Below are positions 18,679 to 26,308 of a stretch of 31,769 bases of DNA, piece after piece (position 1 is the first letter of the stretch; every line of letters starts with the position of its first letter). Below the pieces are notes generated by a model. The model searched no databases. It was given only the letters and a program-made list of their open reading frames with translations, and was not told the origin of the DNA. The stretch covers positions 1 through 31,769 of the forward strand of contig JAIBJH010000002.1 in NCBI GenBank assembly GCA_020029455.1, given 5' to 3'. This DNA comes from Hyphomicrobiales bacterium. Lineage in GTDB: Bacteria; Pseudomonadota; Alphaproteobacteria; Rhizobiales; Aestuariivirgaceae. A program made the position numbers and the translations under genes.

Positions 18679-18753
18679 TGGAGCGGGCGACGCGAATCGA
18701 ACGCGCGACCCTAACCTTGGCAAGGTTATGCTCTACCCCTGAGCTACGCCCGC
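18679..18753 (-). tRNA. tRNA-Gly (anticodon GCC)
   Basis: Read on the minus strand, the acceptor arms are GCGGGCG (18753-18747) and CGCCCGC (18689-18683), a perfect 7-bp stem. A U discriminator and an encoded CCA end follow (18681-18679). The D arm reads GCTCAGGGGTAGAGC and the anticodon arm AACCTTGCCAAGGTT with GCC in the loop. The T arm CGCGCGTTCGAATCGCG carries the standard GTTCGAAT. The length is 75 nt including CCA. This tRNA reads GGC/GGU glycine codons. Confidence 0.97.
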
Positions 18754-18868
18754 TTTGCGGCCCGGCCACTCGGTTTGGCGCAGCCGGACGGCGCCCTTAT
18801 TGCCTATGACCCTTCCAAATGCAATAGCAGCCGCGACAAACGCGATTTTCTTGATTTGGGAAGGATTT

Positions 18869-19366
18869 ATGCCAGCAAGCCGCGAAGACCTGATGCAGTT
18901 TCTGGAGAAACTTGGCATTGCCACAACGACTGCCGAGCATGCCCCGGTCTTCACGGTGGAGGAGGCCAAGAAGGTGCATGACGCTGTTCCTGGCGGGCAC
19001 TGCAAGAACCTTTTCTGCAAGGATGAGAAGGGCGCGCTCTGGCTCATCGTGGCGCTTGAGGATGCGGTTATCAACCTCAAGGCCGCGCCAGCCAAGATTG
19101 GCTCGAAGCGGCTGACCTTTGGCAAACCTGATCTGCTGATGGAGGTACTTGGCGTTGAGCCGGGCTCGGTTACGCCCTTCGGTCTTATCCATGACAAAAC
19201 TGCACGGACAAATGTGATTCTGGACGAAGCCATGATGCGCCATGAGCAACTCAACTTTCATCCCCTGCGCAATGACGCAACGACAACCATCAAGTCTGCC
19301 GATCTCCTCACCTTCATAAAGGCCTGTGGGCATGGCCCCCGTGTGGTGGTGGTGAGCGAGGGGTGA
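18869..19366 (+). CDS. YbaK/ProX-type Ala-tRNA(Pro) editing protein
   Basis: This free-standing editing domain (relative of the INS domain of ProRS; ProXp-ala/PrdX group) hydrolyses Ala mis-attached to tRNA-Pro. Alphaproteobacterial ProRS generally lacks the INS editing domain, so the trans factor matters. The product is 165 residues. The key lysine is K46 in GGHCKNLFCKD; also typical are the LTFGKPDLLMEVLGVEPGSVTPFGL stretch in its first part, and VILDEAMM. The start ATG 18869 has AAGGA 5 bases upstream; the longer open frame reaching back to 18755 is not needed. It heads a plus-strand run with the CnoX-like gene 59 bp downstream. Confidence 0.92.
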   Translation: MPASREDLMQFLEKLGIATTTAEHAPVFTVEEAKKVHDAVPGGHCKNLFCKDEKGALWLIVALEDAVINLKAAPAKIGSKRLTFGKPDLLMEVLGVEPGSVTPFGLIHDKTARTNVILDEAMMRHEQLNFHPLRNDATTTIKSADLLTFIKACGHGPRVVVVSEG

Positions 19367-19425
19367 CAGGCTTGCCAAAACGGGTTCCAAGGCCCATCTG
19401 TGCTGGTGAAAATCGGAACTGATCC

Positions 19426-20337
19426 ATGAATAGCATAACACTCAATGGTGCCGCTGCTGCGCCCCAGGCCTTGGTGAAGGACTCGACCGATCAGGCCTTT
19501 GCGATGGACGTGATGGAGGCCTCGCGCGAGGTTCCCGTCATTGTGGATTTCTGGGCGCCGTGGTGCGGCCCTTGCAAGCAGCTTGGCCCAACAATCGAAA
19601 AAGTGGTGCGTGAAGCCAATGGCAAGGTGAAGCTGGTCAAGATCAACATTGACGAGAACCCGGCGATCGCCGGGCAGCTCCGCGTGCAATCGATCCCGGC
19701 TGTGTTTGCCTTTGTCGATGGAAGGCCCGTTGATGGTTTCATGGGAGCGCTGCCGGAATCGCAAGTCCGCCAGTTTATCGGCCGCCTCAGCAAAATGGGA
19801 AGCCTTGCCGACCAGATTGCCGAGGCACTTGGCATGGCGCGGCAAGCGCTTGCCGAGAAGCAAAATGATGCAGCTATTGATATTGCAAGCCAGGTGATTG
19901 CCGCCGATCCGTCCCAGGCCGAGGCCTATGCCATCAAGGCGCGGGCTGAAATGGAAACGGAGGCGATGGATCTGGCCAAGGCAACGCTCGATGCTGTTCC
20001 TGCCGACAAGGCAGGTCACGCCGAAGTGGTGAGCGCCAAGGCGGCCCTTGAACTTCTCCTCAATCCCGTCGACACCAGCGGCATTGCTACGCTTGAAAAG
20101 AAGATCGCCGACAACTCGCTGGACCACGGCGCGCGCGTTGAACTCGCGGTTCTTCTCAATGGAGCCAATCGCCGTGAAGAAGCAATCGATCAGCTGATTC
20201 AGATAATCCGCAAGGACCGGACTTGGAATGATGATGGCGCCCGCAAGCAACTGGTGCAGTTCTTCGAGGCCTGGGGGCCCAAGGACGAAATGACTTTGCT
20301 CGGCCGCCGCAAACTGTCATCCGTGCTGTTTTCGTGA
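19426..20337 (+). CDS. cnoX: CnoX/YbbN-type thioredoxin with C-terminal TPR-like domain
   Basis: Residues 15-125 form a thioredoxin domain with an intact WCGPC active site (C47, C50) and the cis-proline region SIPAVF. Residues about 140-303 are tandem helix pairs of TPR type, for example GMARQALAEKQNDAAIDIAS and AVLLNGANRREEAIDQLIQI. This architecture is that of CnoX (YbbN), a chaperedoxin that protects unfolded proteins from oxidation and hands them to GroEL/DnaK. E. coli CnoX has lost the CxxC pair, whereas this one keeps it, as reported for alphaproteobacterial CnoX, so disulfide reductase activity is likely. The gene is followed 9 bp later by a LON-domain gene, which fits a protein quality-control operon. 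Confidence 0.88.
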   Translation: MNSITLNGAAAAPQALVKDSTDQAFAMDVMEASREVPVIVDFWAPWCGPCKQLGPTIEKVVREANGKVKLVKINIDENPAIAGQLRVQSIPAVFAFVDGRPVDGFMGALPESQVRQFIGRLSKMGSLADQIAEALGMARQALAEKQNDAAIDIASQVIAADPSQAEAYAIKARAEMETEAMDLAKATLDAVPADKAGHAEVVSAKAALELLLNPVDTSGIATLEKKIADNSLDHGARVELAVLLNGANRREEAIDQLIQIIRKDRTWNDDGARKQLVQFFEAWGPKDEMTLLGRRKLSSVLFS

Positions 20338-20346
20338 GGACGATAC

Positions 20347-21003
20347 TTGAAACCATACCAGACCATTGCCGAACTGCCGCCGGTGATCCCGGTCTTTCCC
20401 TTGGCGGGCGCACTGCTTCTGCCGCGCGCTGATCTGCCGCTCAACATCTTCGAGCCGCGCTATCTTCAAATGTTCAATGATGCGATTGCCAGCAACCGGC
20501 TCATCGGCATGATCCAGCCTGCGAATGAGGACCAGGGCGATGTGCCCGCTCTGGCCCAGATCGGTTGCGTTGGCCGCGTCACCTCCTTTAGCGAAACTGA
20601 TGACGACAGGCTCCTTATCACCCTGACCGGCATCTGCCGTTTTGAAGTGGTGGAAGAACTTTCCGTCTCGACGCCCTATCGCCAGGTGGAAGCCGCCTAT
20701 CACAATTTCGCCAGTGACCTCGTCGCCGAAACGCGGGCGAGGAGTGTCGACCGCGATGCGCTGGTCAAGGCCTTCCGGCAATATCTCGAAGCCAACAACA
20801 TGACGGCGAATTGGGACGAGGTGGCGCAAGTCTCCACTGAGAATCTGGTCAATACGCTATCACAGCTTGCACCCTATCCCGCTGCAGAAAAGCAAGCGCT
20901 GCTTGAGGCCCCGGATCTTCCGGCACGTGCCGACATGCTGATCGCGCTCACCGAACTGGCATTGACGCGCGGCTCCGGCCCGCGCGGCAAGACCCTGCAG
21001 TGA
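20347..21003 (+). CDS. LON substrate-binding (N-terminal) domain protein
   Basis: The 218 residues match the stand-alone Lon N-terminal domain family (PUA-like beta fold plus helices) with no ATPase or protease domain. Typical stretches are [39 protein letters not shown] and [19 protein letters not shown]. In Lon protease this domain selects substrates; the role of free-standing copies is unknown. The start codon is TTG 20347, chosen because GAGGA (20336-20340) sits 6 bases upstream and the N-terminus aligns. It lies 9 bp after the CnoX-like gene and 2 bp before the Trm112-like gene, so the genes are almost certainly co-transcribed. Confidence 0.92.
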   Translation: MKPYQTIAELPPVIPVFPLAGALLLPRADLPLNIFEPRYLQMFNDAIASNRLIGMIQPANEDQGDVPALAQIGCVGRVTSFSETDDDRLLITLTGICRFEVVEELSVSTPYRQVEAAYHNFASDLVAETRARSVDRDALVKAFRQYLEANNMTANWDEVAQVSTENLVNTLSQLAPYPAAEKQALLEAPDLPARADMLIALTELALTRGSGPRGKTLQ

Positions 21004-21005
21004 CC

Positions 21006-21191
21006 ATGGACGGCAGAACAACCGATCCGAAGCTCTTGGAATTGCTGGTCTGTCCGGTGACCAAGATGAGGCTCAGCTATGACGCCGAGCGGCAAGAACT
21101 GGTGAGCAAGGCTGCCGGGCTCGCTTACCCCATCCGCGACGGCATTCCCATCATGCTTCCCGAGGAAGCGCGGGACATCAGCCGTGAGTGA
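21006..21191 (+). CDS. Trm112-family small protein
   Basis: The product is 61 residues from ATG 21006; a GTG at 21000 would add two. The pattern [17 protein letters not shown]...[18 protein letters not shown] is that of the Trm112/YcaR family. In eukaryotes and archaea Trm112 activates several methyltransferases; in bacteria the small homologues are poorly defined. Only one Cys (C16) of the zinc-ribbon type remains, so metal binding is unlikely. The gene overlaps the DUF971 gene by 8 bp. It lies directly after the LON-domain gene. Confidence 0.9.
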   Translation: MDGRTTDPKLLELLVCPVTKMRLSYDAERQELVSKAAGLAYPIRDGIPIMLPEEARDISRE

Positions 21192-21549
21192 AGGCGCGCA
21201 AGTCTCCTGGCCGACGGAGATCGTGCTGTCGCAGAAGGGCCTCCTCCTGACCATCCGTTTCGAATCGGGCGAAAGCCTTGAAATCAGCACCGAACTGCTG
21301 CGGGTCGAAAGCCCGAGCGCGGAAGTCAAAGGCCACGGGCCAGGCCAGGAAACTCTCCAGTGGGGAAAGCGCGATGTGACAATCACGCGCATCGAACCCG
21401 TCGGCAACTATGCGGTCCGGCTTCATTTCTCGGATGGACACAATACCGGCATCTACACTTGGACTTATCTTTCGACCTTGGGGCGTGAGGCAGACAAGCG
21501 ACTTGCCGCCTATTTGGAAAAACTCAAGGCTGCTGGACTCCGGCGGTAA
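21184..21549 (+). CDS. DUF971 domain protein
   Basis: The product is 121 residues from GTG 21184, which lies 8 bp inside the Trm112-like gene. The DUF971 pattern is clear: [20 protein letters not shown], then [36 protein letters not shown] and [12 protein letters not shown]. The same fold forms the N-terminal domain of gamma-butyrobetaine hydroxylase. The stand-alone protein is often linked to iron-sulfur assembly genes but has no settled function. A C-terminal helix [15 protein letters not shown] completes it. It is the last gene of the ybaK-cnoX-LON-Trm112 run; glnK follows after a 189-bp regulatory gap. Confidence 0.9.
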   Translation: MSEGAQVSWPTEIVLSQKGLLLTIRFESGESLEISTELLRVESPSAEVKGHGPGQETLQWGKRDVTITRIEPVGNYAVRLHFSDGHNTGIYTWTYLSTLGREADKRLAAYLEKLKAAGLRR

Positions 21550-21570
21550 ACTACTGGGTCATTTTTGCCC

Positions 21571-21593
21571 TTTTGCACAAACATTGGGCAAAA
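21571..21593. promoter_or_regulatory. Dyad upstream of glnK, candidate NtrC enhancer
   Basis: TTTTGCAC (21571-21578), AAACATT spacer, GGGCAAAA (21586-21593): the arms match as inverted repeats at 7 of 8 positions. It lies about 110-120 bp upstream of a sigma-54-like promoter, the usual enhancer distance. The dyad is seen; NtrC binding is inferred from the position before glnK-amtB. Confidence 0.5.
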
Positions 21594-21665
21594 CTTGTAT
21601 TTTGCCTAACAAACCGGCACCCATGCCCGTGTTCGGACCAAGGCGAATCTCTTTTTTCTGTTTCA

Positions 21666-21678
21666 TTTCAATATTTTA
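21666..21678. promoter_or_regulatory. IHF-like site between enhancer and promoter
   Basis: TTTCAATATTTTA fits the IHF consensus WATCAR-N4-TTR with one mismatch, inside the most A/T-rich stretch of the region (about 21650-21690). IHF bending between NtrC sites and sigma-54 promoters is common. Support is weak because A/T-rich DNA gives such matches easily. Confidence 0.35.
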
Positions 21679-21692
21679 ATGATTTTTTGAAG

Positions 21693-21708
21693 TGGCACGT
21701 GGATTGAA
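21693..21708 (+). promoter_or_regulatory. Sigma-54 (-24/-12) promoter-like sequence before glnK
   Basis: TGGCACGTGGATTGAA has a perfect -24 element (TGGCACG), correct spacing and TTGA in place of TTGC at -12. Transcription would start near 21719, about 20 bases before the glnK ATG. Nitrogen-controlled sigma-54 transcription of glnK-amtB is established in many Proteobacteria. Confidence 0.65.
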
Positions 21709-21738
21709 GGTGGTTCCCCGTCAACAACAGGGGATCGC

Positions 21739-22077
21739 ATGAAATACATCATTGCCATCATCAAGCCCTTCAAGCTGGAGCAGGTGCGAGAGGCACTGGG
21801 GGCGCTCGGCATACAGGGCATTACAGTCACTGAGGTCAAAGGCCATGGCCGGCAGAAGGGCCACACTGAGTTCTATCGCGGCGCCGAATATGCCGTGAGC
21901 TTCGTGCCCAAGGTCAAGATCGAAGTGGCGCTTGAAAACACGCTGGCGGACCGGGCCGTGGAAGCGATCCAAATCGCTGCCCAGACGGGCCAGATCGGCG
22001 ACGGCAAGATCTTTGTCCTGCCGCTTGAACTCGCTGTCCGGGTGCGCACGGGTGAAACCGGCGCCAACGCCCTGTGA
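21739..22077 (+). CDS. glnK: PII signal-transduction protein GlnK
   Basis: GlnK is a trimeric nitrogen sensor that binds ATP/ADP/2-oxoglutarate and blocks the ammonium channel AmtB under nitrogen-rich conditions. It has the canonical 112 residues. The T-loop contains the uridylylation tyrosine Y51 (TEFYRGAEYAVSFVPK), the first PII signature surrounds it, and the C-terminal signature GDGKIFVLPLELAVRVRTGE is intact. The ATG at 21739 follows AGGGGA. Linkage to amtB 23 bp downstream, and the sigma-54-like promoter upstream, favour GlnK over GlnB. Confidence 0.96.
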   Translation: MKYIIAIIKPFKLEQVREALGALGIQGITVTEVKGHGRQKGHTEFYRGAEYAVSFVPKVKIEVALENTLADRAVEAIQIAAQTGQIGDGKIFVLPLELAVRVRTGETGANAL

Positions 22078-22100
22078 TGTCCCATTCGAAAGGAACACCA

Positions 22101-23636
22101 ATGATTTCGACACCAATTCTTCGAAAGGCGCTGGGACTTGCGGGTCCCCTCTTGGCGCTGAGTCTCTTGTCGGCGGCACCCGCAGCGGCGGCCGCCAGCA
22201 TCAATAAGGGCGACACGGCCTGGATGCTCACTGCCACCTGCCTTGTCGTGTTCATGACCGTGCCGGGCCTTGCGCTCTTCTACGCAGGTATGGTGCGCTC
22301 CAAGAATGCACTTTCCGTTCTTATGCAGGTCTTCGTTGCCTTCTCGATGCTCGCCATCTTGTGGGTGCTCTTTGGCTATTCGCTGGCCTTCACCAACGGC
22401 AATGGCTTCATCGGAAGTTTCGACAAGGCTTTCATGTCGGGTGTTACCATCTCGACGATGGCGGCGACCTTCTCCAAGGAAACCTATATTCCGGAACTCA
22501 CCTATCTGGGCTTCCAGTTGACTTTCGCTGCGATCACGCCGGCCCTCATTGTCGGGGCCTTTGCTGAACGCATGAAGTTTTCCGCCGTTTTGATCTTCCT
22601 CGCCATCTGGTTCACCTTCTCCTACCTGCCCATGGCGCACATGGTCTGGTGGTGGGCCGGCCCCGATTGCTACACGCTCGCTGCTGAAGCGATCGATACG
22701 GTCAAGGCTTGCGTGGGCGATGCGGCCGCAACCGATTTCCTTGCGAAACTTGCCGCTGCAACTGACGACGCTGCCAAGGCAACAGTGCTTGCTGATTATG
22801 CAAGTGCCGTCAACGCCGCGAACGGCTACCTCTTCAACAAGGGCGCCCTTGATTTCGCAGGCGGCTCGGTGGTTCACATCAACGCCGGTGTTGCGGGACT
22901 TGTTTGCGCCCTGATGCTGGGCAAGCGTGTCGGCCTCGGCAAGGAAGTCATGGCCCCGCACAACCTGACGATCACAGGCGTCGGCACGGGCATGCTCCTT
23001 CTCGGTTGGTTCGGCTTCAATGCCGGTTCCAACCTGGAAGCCAACGGCCTCACCGCGCTGGTGGTGCTCAACACCATCCTCGGCGCCACGGCCGCCACGC
23101 TGTCGTGGTCCTTCTGCGAATGGTTGACGCGCGGGCATGCCTCCTTCCTCGGTGCCGCTTCAGGCATGGTGGCGGGTCTTGTGGCCATTACGCCTGCCTG
23201 CGGCTGGGTCGGCCCCATGTCGGCAATCGTCATTGGTGCTGCAGCGGGTGCCGTCTGCCTCTGGGCGGTGGTTTGGCTCAAGGCCAGGCTCGGCTATGAC
23301 GACGCGCTCGACGTCTTTGGTGTCCATGGTATCGGCGGCATCCTGGGTGCGCTCCTCACCGGCATTTTCGTCAACCCGAACTGGGCCGCGGGCTGGCAGG
23401 GCATGGGCGTCACGGACTATCTCGCCACCGACACTTCGACCAAGATTGCCGAATACTCTCTGGGCTTCCAGTTCAATGCCCAGCTGACCGGCGTGATCGT
23501 GGCTGTTGTGCTCTCGGCGGTGGTGAGTGCCATTGCGCTTGTCATCTGCAAGTTCACAGTGGGCCTCAGGGTCGACGAGCCATCGGAGCGGGAAGGCCTC
23601 GACCTTTCCTCCCACGGCGAGCGCGCTTACTCGTAA
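22101..23636 (+). CDS. amtB: Ammonium transporter AmtB
   Basis: The product is a 511-residue trimeric channel that conducts NH3/NH4+. A cleavable signal peptide (MISTPILRKALGLAGPLLAL, then SLLSAAPAAAAA) precedes 11 membrane segments, as in E. coli AmtB. The pore twin histidines are H259 (SVVHINAG) and H409 (FGVHGIGG). The channel is longer than the E. coli protein (428 including signal) mainly because of a loop of about 60 residues between HMVWWWAGP and GALDFAGG; that loop is Ala/Asp-rich and carries two cysteines (C190, C204). The start ATG 22101 is preceded by AAAGGA at 6-7 bases; an open frame back to 22074 overlaps glnK and is not used. A strong intrinsic terminator follows. Confidence 0.96.
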   Translation: MISTPILRKALGLAGPLLALSLLSAAPAAAAASINKGDTAWMLTATCLVVFMTVPGLALFYAGMVRSKNALSVLMQVFVAFSMLAILWVLFGYSLAFTNGNGFIGSFDKAFMSGVTISTMAATFSKETYIPELTYLGFQLTFAAITPALIVGAFAERMKFSAVLIFLAIWFTFSYLPMAHMVWWWAGPDCYTLAAEAIDTVKACVGDAAATDFLAKLAAATDDAAKATVLADYASAVNAANGYLFNKGALDFAGGSVVHINAGVAGLVCALMLGKRVGLGKEVMAPHNLTITGVGTGMLLLGWFGFNAGSNLEANGLTALVVLNTILGATAATLSWSFCEWLTRGHASFLGAASGMVAGLVAITPACGWVGPMSAIVIGAAAGAVCLWAVVWLKARLGYDDALDVFGVHGIGGILGALLTGIFVNPNWAAGWQGMGVTDYLATDTSTKIAEYSLGFQFNAQLTGVIVAVVLSAVVSAIALVICKFTVGLRVDEPSEREGLDLSSHGERAYS

Positions 23637-23660
23637 GCTCAATACCACAACCAATCATTG

Positions 23661-23691
23661 CCTCCCGCAGCAGGTCTGCGGGAGGTTTTTT
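23661..23691 (+). terminator. Rho-independent terminator of glnK-amtB
   Basis: A perfect 10-bp stem, CCTCCCGCAG (23661-23670) with CTGCGGGAGG (23676-23685), loop CAGGT, followed by six T residues. It lies 24 bases after the amtB stop codon and is the clearest intrinsic terminator in the window. Confidence 0.96.
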
Positions 23692-23697
23692 ATTGGC

Positions 23698-23712
23698 TTA
23701 ACGCCTGCTTAA
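23698..23712. promoter_or_regulatory. CtrA box 1 upstream of ftsK
   Basis: TTAACGCCTGCTTAA is an exact TTAA-N7-TTAA, the full consensus of the alphaproteobacterial cell-cycle regulator CtrA. It lies 75 bp before the chosen ftsK start. Confidence 0.7.
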
Positions 23713-23734
23713 CCTTGATATGGGCATTGTGCCG

Positions 23735-23749
23735 TTAACCATTTGTTAT
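23735..23749. promoter_or_regulatory. CtrA-like box 2 upstream of ftsK
   Basis: TTAACCATTTGTTAT fits TTAA-N7-TTAA at 7 of 8 defined bases and contains the favoured TTAACC half-site. It is 22 bp downstream of box 1 and 38 bp before the ftsK ATG. Confidence 0.5.
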
Positions 23750-23786
23750 GTGGGGCCGGAGGCTTGGCCCTCCCGGAGTTTGCGGC

Positions 23787-26228
23787 ATGGCCATTGACGA
23801 TACCTATGACAATGAGGGCAGCTTTGCCGAGACTGTGCGGCGCTTCATCCGCATGCGCAGTCACGAGCTCATGGGGGCGTTGCTGCTTATCATCATCTTG
23901 GCCATAGCGCTGGCGCTTGCCTCGTGGTCCATCAATGATCCTTCACCCTACAATGCAACGGATGCGACCCCACAAAACTGGCTGGGCTATGCCGGCGCCG
24001 CTATTGCCGATCGGCTCCTGCGCTATCTCGGCCTCGGTACGCTGATTTTCCTCTTCGTGCCGCTGGTCTGGGCCTTCCGGCTCATGGTCCACGAGGAAAC
24101 CCAGTCAGGGCGGCGCATGTTCGGTGCCTGGCTGCTGGCGATGATTGGGGCCTGCGTTTTCTTCTCCGTGCTGCCCGTGGGCAAATGGTGGCCGCTGCCG
24201 GTTGCTGCTGGTGGTCAGGTCGGAGACATCATTGGTGGCAGCCTCGTTGCGCTGCTGCGCGCCGGCCTCAAGGGCCTTGTTGCGGATATTGTTGTTGGCC
24301 TTTCGTTTGGTGCACTTGGCGTCTTGAGCCTGTTACGCTCCCTCGAGCTTGACCTTGGCGCCACCGGTGAGCGCCTGTCACTTATGCGTCAGGGCCTCGG
24401 AAGAGTGGGACTCGGTTTCCTGCGGCTTATCTCCGTGCTGCGCCTGCCAAGCCTCTTTACCCGGCCGGAGCCCAAGCCTGCGGCGCGCATGCGTGGCCGG
24501 ATGATTGAAGATGAAGAGGATGGCGAAGATGACACGGGCGATGACAATGACGATATTCTCGGCAAGATCACGCCCGGAGCATCGGCACGGAAAATAGCGC
24601 CGGCCATCGACATTGTGGACGATGATGAAGACGCTGAGGAAGAGGAGGCACCGCCTCCGAAGAAATCCAAGGCGGCGGTGAAGGTTAAGCCCAAGCGGGT
24701 TCAGGTGCTGGACAATTTTGAATTGCCCGACCTTTCGCTGCTGGCTGAACCCAAGAAACTCGGTAAGCAGGCCGACATCTCGCGCGAAGTGCTGGAAGAA
24801 AATGCAAGAGCCCTCGAAGGCGTGCTCGACGACTTCGGTGTCAAAGGCCAGATCGTTTCAGTGAAGCCCGGGCCTGTGGTCACGCTCTATGAACTGGAGC
24901 CCGCTCCCGGCATCAAGTCATCGCGCGTTATCAGCCTTGCTGATGACATCGCCCGCTCCATGAGCGCCATTTCAGCGCGCGTTGCCGTGGTGCAGGGGCG
25001 CAACGCCATCGGTATTGAATTGCCCAACGCCAAGCGCGAGACGGTTTATCTCCGCGAAATGTTCCTGGCCGATGCCTTCGTCAACAGTCAGACAACGCTA
25101 TCCATTGCGCTTGGCAAAAATATTGGCGGTGAACCTGTCTATGCCGATCTTGCCCGCATGCCCCACCTCCTGATTGCGGGCACCACGGGTTCGGGCAAAT
25201 CGGTTGGCATCAACACCATGATCCTCTCGCTGCTCTACCGGCTGTCGCCGGAGCGCTGCAAACTGATCATGATCGATCCCAAGATGCTGGAGCTTTCCGT
25301 CTATGAGGGCATCCCGCACCTCCTTGCGCCCGTCGTCACCGATCCGCGCAAGGCGGTCGTTGCCCTCAAATGGGCGGTGCGCGAGATGGAGGAACGCTAC
25401 AAGAAAATGTCAAAGGTCGGCGTGCGTAACGTCGATGGCTACAATGCGCGCGTTACCCAGCTTCTGGATAGGGGCGAGAAGCTGTCGCGAACGGTGCAGA
25501 CGGGTTTCGACCAGGAGACGGGCGAGCCCACCTTCGAGCAGGAGGAGCTGGATACAAGCCCCATGCCATACATCGTGGTCATCATCGACGAGATGGCGGA
25601 CCTGATGATGGTGGCGGGCAAGGATATCGAAGGGGCGGTGCAACGGCTGGCCCAGATGGCGCGCGCGGCGGGCATTCATGTGGTGATGGCGACTCAGCGA
25701 CCGTCAGTGGATGTGATCACCGGCACTATCAAGGCCAATTTCCCCACGCGAATTTCCTTCCAGGTCACATCCAAGATCGACTCGCGCACCATTCTGGGCG
25801 AGCAAGGCGCCGAACAGCTCCTGGGCCAGGGCGATATGCTCTACATGGCTGGCGGCGGGCGCATCTCGCGTCTGCATGGGCCCTTCGTTTCCGATGGGGA
25901 AGTGGAAGCCATCGTCAAGCATCTCAAACAACAGGGTTCTCCCGACTATGTGGATGCTGTGACGGAAGAAGCGGACGAGGAATTTGGTGATGGCGGGGTG
26001 CCGCTTGGCGAGGGCGGATCGTCGGGCGACAACCTCTATGACCAGGCAGTGGCCGTGGTCTTACGCGACAAGAAAGTCTCCACCAGCTACATCCAGCGCA
26101 GGTTGCAGATCGGCTACAACAAGGCCGCGAGCCTCATTGAGCGCATGGAAAATGAAGGCCTCATTTCAAGCGCCAATGCCACCGGCAAGCGGGAGATCCT
26201 GGTGCCCGGCGACAGTGCCAGGGACTAG
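23787..26228 (+). CDS. ftsK: DNA translocase FtsK
   Basis: FtsK links chromosome-dimer resolution and terminus segregation to the division septum. The 813 residues hold about four N-terminal membrane segments (roughly residues 28-200, starting at LMGALLLIIILAIALALAS), an acidic linker (about 235-295, rich in Glu/Asp) and the RecA-type motor. Walker A is GTTGSGKS near 465-472, Walker B VVIIDEMADLMM near 597-608, and the sensor-like VVMATQRPSVDVITG follows. The C-terminal gamma winged helix (about 748-810, VSTSYIQRRLQIGYNKAASL) reads polar DNA motifs and activates XerCD. ATG 23787 with GGAG 8 bases upstream is preferred over ATG 23748, whose codon lies in a CtrA-like box. lolA follows. Confidence 0.97.
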   Translation: MAIDDTYDNEGSFAETVRRFIRMRSHELMGALLLIIILAIALALASWSINDPSPYNATDATPQNWLGYAGAAIADRLLRYLGLGTLIFLFVPLVWAFRLMVHEETQSGRRMFGAWLLAMIGACVFFSVLPVGKWWPLPVAAGGQVGDIIGGSLVALLRAGLKGLVADIVVGLSFGALGVLSLLRSLELDLGATGERLSLMRQGLGRVGLGFLRLISVLRLPSLFTRPEPKPAARMRGRMIEDEEDGEDDTGDDNDDILGKITPGASARKIAPAIDIVDDDEDAEEEEAPPPKKSKAAVKVKPKRVQVLDNFELPDLSLLAEPKKLGKQADISREVLEENARALEGVLDDFGVKGQIVSVKPGPVVTLYELEPAPGIKSSRVISLADDIARSMSAISARVAVVQGRNAIGIELPNAKRETVYLREMFLADAFVNSQTTLSIALGKNIGGEPVYADLARMPHLLIAGTTGSGKSVGINTMILSLLYRLSPERCKLIMIDPKMLELSVYEGIPHLLAPVVTDPRKAVVALKWAVREMEERYKKMSKVGVRNVDGYNARVTQLLDRGEKLSRTVQTGFDQETGEPTFEQEELDTSPMPYIVVIIDEMADLMMVAGKDIEGAVQRLAQMARAAGIHVVMATQRPSVDVITGTIKANFPTRISFQVTSKIDSRTILGEQGAEQLLGQGDMLYMAGGGRISRLHGPFVSDGEVEAIVKHLKQQGSPDYVDAVTEEADEEFGDGGVPLGEGGSSGDNLYDQAVAVVLRDKKVSTSYIQRRLQIGYNKAASLIERMENEGLISSANATGKREILVPGDSARD

Positions 26229-26308
26229 AAGGGATGCGCATCATGCCTCAAAATGGCCCGGTTCCCGGCCTTGATACCAGTAATGACAGAAGCAACAGGA
26301 CGCACGTG

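Noticed and set aside
18679..19366. Functional link between tRNA-Gly and the adjacent Ala-tRNA(Pro) editing gene
   Set aside because: They are on opposite strands and the editing enzyme acts on tRNA-Pro, so adjacency is probably coincidental.
19258..20250. 330-codon minus-strand frame opposite the CnoX-like gene
   Set aside because: Shadow of a gene with an intact WCGPC thioredoxin motif; no domain pattern of its own.
21873..23138. 421-codon minus-strand frame opposite glnK-amtB
   Set aside because: It is His/Arg/Gly-rich shadow coding against two well-supported genes, with no family match.
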